Positions 1 to 5,560 of a stretch of 64,000 nucleotides of DNA are shown here, in pieces. The stretch lies in contig NZ_QURH01000316.1 in assembly GCF_003428695.1 (NCBI RefSeq), positions 1 to 64,000 on the forward strand. The letters are read 5' to 3'. The translations under genes were made by a program, and so were the position numbers. Within the stretch, counting starts at the first letter, position 1. Every line of letters starts with the position of its first letter. A model generated the notes under the pieces. It made no database searches. It worked only from the letters and a program-made list of their open reading frames with translations, and was not told where the DNA came from. Source of the DNA: Actinomadura logoneensis (GTDB taxonomy: Bacteria; Actinomycetota; Actinomycetes; Streptosporangiales; Streptosporangiaceae).

Positions 1-753
1 CCGGTCGGCGGCGGCGAGCGCGGCGAGCACCGGGCGCGGCCCGCACGCGATGACCGCCACGTCCCGGCCCCGCCGCAGCCACTGGGCCCGGCCGATCTCG
101 AACGCGCCGCCGCCGACGTCCGGGGTGGCCTTGCGGCCGAGCCGGACGTACACGGGCCCGGGCAGCGCCGCGCTCTGCCGGACGGCCGCCTCGGCCTGGT
201 CGGCGTCGGCCGGGACGACCACGGTGAGACCGGGCAGGGCCCGCATGACGGCGAGGTCCTCCAGCGCGTGGTGGGTCGGCCCGAGGTGCCCGGCGGCCAG
301 CCCGCCGTGCGTCGCGACGATCCGGACGGGCAGCGCGTTGTAGACGATGTCGATCTTGATGGCCTCCAGGGCGCGCGTCGCGGCGAAGGTGGCCATGGTC
401 GTGACGAACGGGACCTTGCCGCTCGCCGCGAGCCCCGCCGCCGTGCCCATCAGGCTCTGCTCGGCGATGCCGAGGTTGAGGTAGCGGCCGGGGACGGCGG
501 CGAAGGCGTCCGGGTCGAACAGCCCGGTGTCGCTGTCCAGGCAGTACAGCCGCTCGTCGGCGAGCATCAGCTCCGGGAGCACGGCGCTGTACGCCTCGCG
601 CGCCGATCGCGGCCTCGGCTCGGCGCGTGGAGAAGCGCCCTGGCGCGAGGCGACCGGTGCGCCCGTTCCGGTGCCGGGTCGCGGCGCGTCCGCACGTTCT
701 TTCCCGCCCTCCTCTTGGACCGGGGTGGCGGGACGGCTCTCCTGCGCGGTCAT
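1..753 (-). CDS. Transketolase C-terminal subunit (partial, runs off left edge)
   Basis: Second half of a split, thiamine-diphosphate (TPP) transketolase, which moves a two-carbon ketol unit between sugar-like or keto substrates. 251 residues are visible and the reading frame is still open at base 1. The pyrimidine-binding domain is recognisable by GRYLNLGIAEQS (residues 89-100); the Glu of AEQ (E98) is the family's TPP-activating glutamate. ATHGGLAAGHLGPTHHALED follows as in transketolase and DXS relatives. The ATG at 753 overlaps the stop of the N-half gene in an ATGA, so the two halves are translationally coupled. Residues 1 to about 50 are an unusual Pro/Ala/Gly/Glu/Arg-rich stretch before the domain begins (REAYSAVLPELM). 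Split transketolases occur in secondary metabolism; the substrate here is unknown. Confidence 0.88.
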   Translation of the reverse strand, partial: MTAQESRPATPVQEEGGKERADAPRPGTGTGAPVASRQGASPRAEPRPRSAREAYSAVLPELMLADERLYCLDSDTGLFDPDAFAAVPGRYLNLGIAEQSLMGTAAGLAASGKVPFVTTMATFAATRALEAIKIDIVYNALPVRIVATHGGLAAGHLGPTHHALEDLAVMRALPGLTVVVPADADQAEAAVRQSAALPGPVYVRLGRKATPDVGGGAFEIGRAQWLRRGRDVAVIACGPRPVLAALAAADR

Positions 754-1556
754 GCGGTCGCCCTCCTGCGCCGGGCGCGCAGGACCGCCAGGGCGCGCTC
801 CGCCTGGCGTTCCTTCAACGTCGCGTAGTGGGAGTTCGGACGGCCCTCGATCGCCGGCAGCCCGCGCCCCTTGACCGTGTGCGCGATCACGACCGTCGGA
901 CGGCCCGGCTCGCCGGGCGCGAACGCCGTCCGGAGCGCGTCGGCGTCGTGGCCGTCGGCCTCGCGAACCGTCCAGCCGAAGCTGCGCCACCGGTCCGCGA
1001 GCGGTTCGAGGGCGACGGTGTCCTCGGTGGGGCCGGTGAGCTGCAGCCGGTTGCGGTCGATGACGGCCGTCAGGTTGCCCAGCCCGAGGGACGCCGACGT
1101 CATGGCCGCCTCCCACACCGAGCCCTCCTGCAACTCGCCGTCGCCCATGACCGCGAAGCACCGCCGGTCCGGGTCCGCGAGCGCGAAGCCGTTGGCGAGC
1201 GCGAGCCCGTGGCCGAGCGAGCCCGTCGGCATCTCCACTCCCGGCACCGCGCGCACCGGGTGCCCCATCAGGCGGCTGCCCGGCCGGGCGTACTCGGCGA
1301 GTTCGGCGACCGGGAAGAAGCCGCGCTCGGCGAGGACCGCGTACAGGCAGATCGCGCCGTGCCCCTTGCTGAGGACGAGCACGTCGCGGTCCGGCGCGCC
1401 GGGACGCTCCGGATCGACCCGCAGCACCTCGAAGTACAGGACGGTGAGGATCTCCACCAGCGACATCGACCCGCCCAGGTGGCCGCCCTCCGGCCCGGCG
1501 CACATGCCGACGATGTGCTCGCGCACCCGGTGCGCCGTCGCCGCGGGGTCCGTCAT
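750..1556 (-). CDS. Transketolase N-terminal subunit
   Basis: TPP-binding half of the split transketolase, 268 aa. It carries GGHLGGSMSLVEIL (24-37), SKGHGAICLYAVLAERGF (63-80), PTGSLGHGLALANG and the TPP/metal motif MGDGELQEGSVWEAA (137-151) closed by DRN (167-169). The chosen ATG (1556-1554) overlaps the stop of the shell-protein gene in an ATGA. A longer in-frame reading upstream exists but lies over that gene and is not credible. The protein should pair with the C-half just downstream to make the active site. Its place directly after the encapsulin-like gene makes it a first-choice candidate for shell-associated enzyme, which is inference only. Confidence 0.92.
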   Translation of the reverse strand: MTDPAATAHRVREHIVGMCAGPEGGHLGGSMSLVEILTVLYFEVLRVDPERPGAPDRDVLVLSKGHGAICLYAVLAERGFFPVAELAEYARPGSRLMGHPVRAVPGVEMPTGSLGHGLALANGFALADPDRRCFAVMGDGELQEGSVWEAAMTSASLGLGNLTAVIDRNRLQLTGPTEDTVALEPLADRWRSFGWTVREADGHDADALRTAFAPGEPGRPTVVIAHTVKGRGLPAIEGRPNSHYATLKERQAERALAVLRARRRRATA

Positions 1557-2389
1557 CGCCGGCCCGGCAGGGTGGTGAGGACGAAGTGGCCCGGCAGGTG
1601 GACGGCGAGCCCCTCGTGGATCTCGGCGACCAGCTCGTCCCCGGCCAGCCGGATCGTGGACGAGCGGCGGTCCAGCAGCGTCGCGGCGGCGGTGAAGTCG
1701 CCGACCAGCGCGGTGCCCGGCGGCACCATGCGGGTGCGGCTCACCTTGACGCCCTGCGCGGCCAGCCGCTCCAGGAACGCGCCGTCCTCCACCAGCGGCC
1801 ACCAGTCGTCGGGGTGCATGACGATCCCGTCGGCCGACCCGCCGTACCACTCGCACAGCGCGGCCGTCGCCAGCAGCGCCGAGGCGGCCGACCGGTCCGC
1901 GCCGTCCGGCTCGCGCCGCCGCACGCCCGGCGTCCGCAGCAGCCCGCGGATGTCCCCGGAGCCGTTGAGCAGCGCGTCGTTCTCGGCGGTGCCGAGCCGC
2001 ACGAGCAGCCGGTAGTCGACGAACGCGGCGAGCGCGGCCGGGTCGGCGAGGACCTCCGCCGGGACGGGCACCGCCGCCTGGACGGTCTGCGTCCGGACGG
2101 TCCGCGCGCCGACCTCGAACTCCCACTCGGGCGCGGCGTCGTCGGGGGCGACGTTCTCGGCGCGCTCGGTGAAGACGGTGACCTCGTCGGCGTCCACGAC
2201 CGCCTTGCGCAGCAGGTGCCGGACGGTCAGCCGGGGCCGCCGCTTGGCCGGCGGGAACAGGTCGCTGATGGACGCCCGCAGCCTGACCGCCGCCTTCGGC
2301 CCGTACCGGGCGTGGGCGAGCGCGAACTCCTCGCCGGGGCTGCGGTGGGTCAGTTCGGGATCGTCCAGCATCATGCGCACTTCGGACAA
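1553..2389 (-). CDS. Encapsulin-like HK97-fold shell protein (family 3 / natural-product type)
   Basis: 278 aa, the size of a one-domain encapsulin (about 260-285 aa) and shorter than cNMP-domain family 2 shells. HK97-capsid/encapsulin signs are ENDALLNGSGDIRGLL (136-151), DGIVMHPDDWWPLVEDGAFLE (188-208) and PPGTALVGDFTAAATLLDRR (224-242), then the strand-rich end AVHLPGHFVLTTLP; residues 65-105 fit an E-loop. No portal, protease, terminase or tail gene is nearby, so it is not a prophage piece. It sits in a metabolic operon with 3-nt spacing upstream and an ATGA overlap downstream. The TTG at 2389 is taken as start; ATG at 2374 or 2371 is possible. Family 3 encapsulins are known from surveys to lie inside biosynthetic clusters; assignment here rests on motifs, length and context, not on an alignment. 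Confidence 0.8.
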   Translation of the reverse strand: MSEVRMMLDDPELTHRSPGEEFALAHARYGPKAAVRLRASISDLFPPAKRRPRLTVRHLLRKAVVDADEVTVFTERAENVAPDDAAPEWEFEVGARTVRTQTVQAAVPVPAEVLADPAALAAFVDYRLLVRLGTAENDALLNGSGDIRGLLRTPGVRRREPDGADRSAASALLATAALCEWYGGSADGIVMHPDDWWPLVEDGAFLERLAAQGVKVSRTRMVPPGTALVGDFTAAATLLDRRSSTIRLAGDELVAEIHEGLAVHLPGHFVLTTLPGRR

Positions 2390-2392
2390 GGT

Positions 2393-3166
2393 TCACATCC
2401 CCAGGGAGCGGCCGCCGTCGACGACCTGGACGGTTCCGGTGACGAAGCTCGCGCGGGCGCTCAGCAGGAACGTTCCGACCGCGGCGACCTCCTCGGGACG
2501 GGCCACGCGGCCGAGCGGGATGCCCGCCTCCGCGGCGACCCGGGCGGTCTCCGCCCCGAGGTCGCCGGTGAGGCCGCCCAGCAGCGCGTCCGTGGCGGTG
2601 TAGCCGGGCGCCAGGACGTTGACGGTGACGTCCCCGGGCCCGAGTTCGTGGACGAGCGTCTTGGCGTACGCGGCCAGGCCCGACCGGGCGATCGCCGACA
2701 GCGCGAACTGCGGGATGATGTCGCGGATCGTCTCGCTGGCCACCATCAGGACCCGTCCCCACCCGGCCCGCCGCAGGTGCGGCAGCGCCGCCTGGACCAG
2801 CCCGATGTGGGCGATCATCCCCAGCTCGACCGCGTCGCGGAACCCGTCCGGGCCGAACGCGCCGGTCGGGCCGGCGGGCGGTCCGCCCGCGTTGCTGACC
2901 ACGATGTGCGCCGCGCCGTGCTCGGCGGCGGTGTCCTCCACCCAGGCTCGGGCGCCGTCGGTGTCGCGCAGGTCCAGGACGCGGGTGCCGACCACCGCGC
3001 CGAGGTCGGCGGCGATCTCGTCGCGGGCCTTGGCCAGCCGTCCGGCGTCGCGGCCCGCGATCGACACCGTGGCGCCCTCGCGGACCAGGTCCCGGGCGAT
3101 CGCGAGCCCGATGCCCGCCGAGCCGCCCGCGACCAGGGCCACCTTCCCGTCCAGTCCCAGATCCAT
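2393..3166 (-). CDS. Short-chain dehydrogenase/reductase with altered catalytic triad
   Basis: 257-aa classical SDR fold. The nucleotide site is AGGSAGIG (13-20) and NAGG (92-95) is present. The catalytic Ser is S144 (VASET), but the expected Tyr-x3-Lys reads S157-x3-R161 (FALSAIARSGLAAYAKTL). This pattern is known in a branch of SDRs related to 3-oxoacyl-ACP reductases (xLSNxxR types), so the gene is not obviously dead, but its chemistry may differ. One base separates it from the sulfotransferase upstream and 3 bases from the shell gene downstream. Likely substrate is an intermediate of this cluster, such as the hydroxyketone made by the transketolase (inference). Confidence 0.88.
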   Translation of the reverse strand: MDLGLDGKVALVAGGSAGIGLAIARDLVREGATVSIAGRDAGRLAKARDEIAADLGAVVGTRVLDLRDTDGARAWVEDTAAEHGAAHIVVSNAGGPPAGPTGAFGPDGFRDAVELGMIAHIGLVQAALPHLRRAGWGRVLMVASETIRDIIPQFALSAIARSGLAAYAKTLVHELGPGDVTVNVLAPGYTATDALLGGLTGDLGAETARVAAEAGIPLGRVARPEEVAAVGTFLLSARASFVTGTVQVVDGGRSLGM

Positions 3167-3167
3167 G

Positions 3168-4097
3168 TCAGACCCTCGTCTCGTAGCCGTACCGGCGCAG
3201 GAGCGGGAGCGCCAGGAGGGTGGTCGCGGCCCGCTGCGGACGCGGCAGGCCGGTGTGCCAGCGGCGGTCCTCCCGGATCACGGTGCGGCCCCGGCCGAAC
3301 CGGTTGGGGTTGCCGGTGACCGTGTGGTTGCCGCCGAGCTCGACCGTCCCGTCGGCGGCGACGGGGTTGGGGCCGGGGTGCCCGATCAGCCGGAGGATGT
3401 CGCCGACCGCGGCGCGCGGGCTGCGCACCAGGTCCTCGTAGCGCAGGTGCAGCGCGTCCGCCCGGTGGGCGCGTCCGACGGCCTCGGCCGCCAGGTTGAA
3501 CCCGGCCCAGTTCAGCGTGCTGTCGAGCGCGGAGCGGCGTCCGGTGTAGTCCTTGGGTTGCAGCCACGACCACGCCACCGCGCGCGGGTCGCGGATCAGG
3601 TGGACGTAGGACGCGTCGATCCCGGGCATCGCCGACAGCAGCGCCGCGTCGGAGGCGTACTTGGAGCTGTCCACGACGGTGTGCGCATCGCAGACCTCGG
3701 CGATCGCGCGGTAGGTCGCGGCGAGCGTGGCCGGCCAGCCGTCGCGCTGCCCACCGCGCTGCCCGTCTCGCGCGGCGTCGCGGGCCGAGGTGCGCAGCGT
3801 CCGCCAGGTGTGCCGGGTGCGGTTGGTGTCCTGCCAGGCGACGACCTGGGCGGCGTGCCGTTCGAGCGACACCCCGTCCGGCCGGACGGCCTCCAGGACC
3901 CGGGACCAGACCGGGCACTCGCGATGGTTCAGGCCGCATCCGCAGCGGGCGTTGCTGCCGGTGCCGAGCACCCCGTTGCGCCACAGGAAACGCAGCTCGC
4001 CGACATGGACCACGCCGGGCGCCTCGGCGAGGACGTTGCCCAGCACCGTGCTTCCGCTACGGCACCACCCGGTGATGTAGAGAACCTTCATCGGCAA
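3168..4097 (-). CDS. PAPS-dependent sulfotransferase
   Basis: About 309 aa, a cytosolic sulfotransferase-fold protein that would move a sulfuryl group from PAPS to a hydroxyl or amine. The 5'-phosphosulfate loop is YITGWCRSGSTVLG (7-20) and the 3'-phosphate motif is VHLIRDPRAVAWS (165-177). CGCG...RECPVW (52-64) is a Cys pattern common in bacterial relatives. The TTG at 4097 is preferred because GAGGGG lies 6 nt upstream; ATG at 4091 is the alternative. It is the first gene of the operon sulfotransferase-SDR-shell-transketolase. Surveys of family 3 encapsulin loci list sulfotransferases among partners (from memory). A sulfated product or a PAPS-activated leaving step are both possible. Confidence 0.9.
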   Translation of the reverse strand: MPMKVLYITGWCRSGSTVLGNVLAEAPGVVHVGELRFLWRNGVLGTGSNARCGCGLNHRECPVWSRVLEAVRPDGVSLERHAAQVVAWQDTNRTRHTWRTLRTSARDAARDGQRGGQRDGWPATLAATYRAIAEVCDAHTVVDSSKYASDAALLSAMPGIDASYVHLIRDPRAVAWSWLQPKDYTGRRSALDSTLNWAGFNLAAEAVGRAHRADALHLRYEDLVRSPRAAVGDILRLIGHPGPNPVAADGTVELGGNHTVTGNPNRFGRGRTVIREDRRWHTGLPRPQRAATTLLALPLLRRYGYETRV

Positions 4098-4414
4098 CCA
4101 CGACCCCTCTTTGGAGGACCGGCGCGAGTTGGTCAGTCAGCATGAAAACATGATCTTCTGGAGAAAGGAACCGTCCGGCTCGACCGGTTGCCGATCCGCT
4201 GGTAGGGGACGCCGAACTCGCGGCAGACGGAGCCCCCCGGGCCGCGCGGGCGCGGTCTCGCGTCCCGGGGACGGCGTCCGGCGACGCCACCGGGAGAACG
4301 CGGGGCGACCGGTTGATCACCGTCCGGCGCGACGGGAAGCCCTCCGGCCGCGGGCGTCGCGAGGCCGTGCGCGGACGCCGGGGCAGGCGGCTCCCCGGCG
4401 GTCAGCGCCGTCGG
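4098..4414. other. Intergenic gap before the sulfotransferase operon
   Basis: 317 bp between two minus-strand genes, so a promoter for the sulfotransferase-shell-transketolase operon should lie here. The most A/T-rich patch is around 4130-4165 (GCATGAAAACATGATC). I could not identify a convincing -35/-10 pair. Small open frames across it lack good ribosome sites and are not called as genes. Confidence 0.4.
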
Positions 4415-5461
4415 TCAGGCGTCCCAGCCCGGGTTCTCGGTGATCTCGACGGCGGCGCACACCCAGGCGAACCCGGCGCCGATCCCGACCAGCAGCACCC
4501 GGTCGCCCGGCCCGACCAGGCCGCTCTCGACCAGGTGCGTCAGCCCGGTGAGCTGGTCGGCCGCCCCGACGTGACCGGTGCGGCGGCCCCACTCCCAGGT
4601 GGTCCGCGACAGGTCCAGGCCGAACGGCTCGGCGTAGCGCGTCCGCAGCACGCGCAGGCCCACGTTCGGAAAGACGAACCGGGCGATGTCGTCCAGCTTC
4701 AGTCCGGCCTCGTCCAGCGTCCGCGCGACGGCCTCGGTGAGGCCCGAGGTGGTCCGGTCGGCGACGCTCCCCACCAGCGCGCGGGCGCGGGCGGCGAACG
4801 CGGCGCGGCGTGCCCGGACGTCCACCGGCCGTCCGGGGTGGACCGCGAACGGCTCGTCGCCCCGGTAGAGGCCCTCCAGCGCGGTGTCCACGACCGTCGA
4901 GACCGACAGCAGGCGGGCGAACCCCTCCTGGCCGAGCACCGCCGCCGCCGCGCCGTCCCCGTAGACCAGGCCGGGCAGGTCGGCGCGCCACCGGTCGAAG
5001 CCGGGCCCGCCGAACCGGTCGGCGGTGGTGACCAGCGCGCAGCGGCGGGACGGGTCGGCGGTCAGGTACGAGGCGGCCAGCTCCAGCGCGCCGAGCGCCC
5101 CCGCGCACATCTGCTGGACGTCGAGCGCGGGCGCGTGCCGTCCGTCCTCGCCGAGCACCTCGCGGTGGACGTACGAGGCCGCGGGCCAGTAGTCGATGCC
5201 CTGGAACCACGCCGACGCGTGCAGCAGCAACGCGACCTCGGACGGGGACCGCCCCGCTCGGCGCAGAGCCGCGCGGCCCGCGGCGACGGCCATCTCGGGT
5301 GGTGCCTCGCCGGTGCCGGCGGGGACGGCGGTGATGGCGGCGTACTCGTCGGAGGCCAGGTCGGACGGGTCGTAGCGGCCGTCCGCGACCGCCTCCGCCA
5401 CGTCCACGGCGGGCGGGAGGCGGTGGGCCAGACCGGCGAGGAACAGACCGTCGCAGCGCAT
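4415..5461 (-). CDS. KAS III-like acyltransferase
   Basis: 348 aa, thiolase fold of the ketoacyl-ACP synthase III family. The nucleophile is Cys119 in QQMCAGALGALE. The normal HQAN motif is replaced by FVFPNV (about 262-267), and the GNTSAAS position reads TGHVGAADQLTG, putting His297 there. The end has VLLVGIGAGFAWVCAAVEI. Such substitutions mark the DpsC/CerJ/CloN2-type KAS III relatives, several of which transfer acyl groups rather than condense with malonyl-ACP. ATG 5461 is chosen because GGAGG lies 5 nt upstream; GTG 5467 is possible. In clorobiocin-type pathways CloN2 of this family helps move pyrrole-2-carboxyl from carrier to acceptor, which fits the proline-to-pyrrole genes in this cluster (inference). 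Confidence 0.85.
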   Translation of the reverse strand: MRCDGLFLAGLAHRLPPAVDVAEAVADGRYDPSDLASDEYAAITAVPAGTGEAPPEMAVAAGRAALRRAGRSPSEVALLLHASAWFQGIDYWPAASYVHREVLGEDGRHAPALDVQQMCAGALGALELAASYLTADPSRRCALVTTADRFGGPGFDRWRADLPGLVYGDGAAAAVLGQEGFARLLSVSTVVDTALEGLYRGDEPFAVHPGRPVDVRARRAAFAARARALVGSVADRTTSGLTEAVARTLDEAGLKLDDIARFVFPNVGLRVLRTRYAEPFGLDLSRTTWEWGRRTGHVGAADQLTGLTHLVESGLVGPGDRVLLVGIGAGFAWVCAAVEITENPGWDA

Positions 5462-5470
5462 GAGCACCTC

Positions 5471-5515
5471 CGGAGACGGTGACGGCGGACGTTGATCAGA
5501 TTATGGTGATCTCCG
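5471..5515. promoter_or_regulatory. Palindromic element between divergent cluster genes
   Basis: The 99-bp gap between the KAS III-like gene (leftward) and the LanB-like gene (rightward) holds nested inverted repeats: CGGAGA at 5471-5476 against TCTCCG at 5510-5515, and GATCA at 5494-5498 against TGATC at 5507-5511. The position suits an operator serving both promoters. No regulator gene is seen inside the cluster portion in this window. Confidence 0.35.
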
Positions 5516-5560
5516 TCGGGGGACGAGTGACCGTTTTTCCGGCGTCGGCGGGAGGCCGCG

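Noticed and set aside
1553-2389. Prophage remnant as explanation of the HK97-fold gene
   Set aside because: No terminase, portal, protease or tail genes nearby; all neighbours are metabolic and coupled to it.
4057-4143. Short minus-strand frame in the gap before the sulfotransferase as a RiPP precursor for the LanB-like protein
   Set aside because: About 28 residues, no leader/core look, no Ser/Thr/Cys-rich core, weak ribosome site and overlap with the sulfotransferase start.
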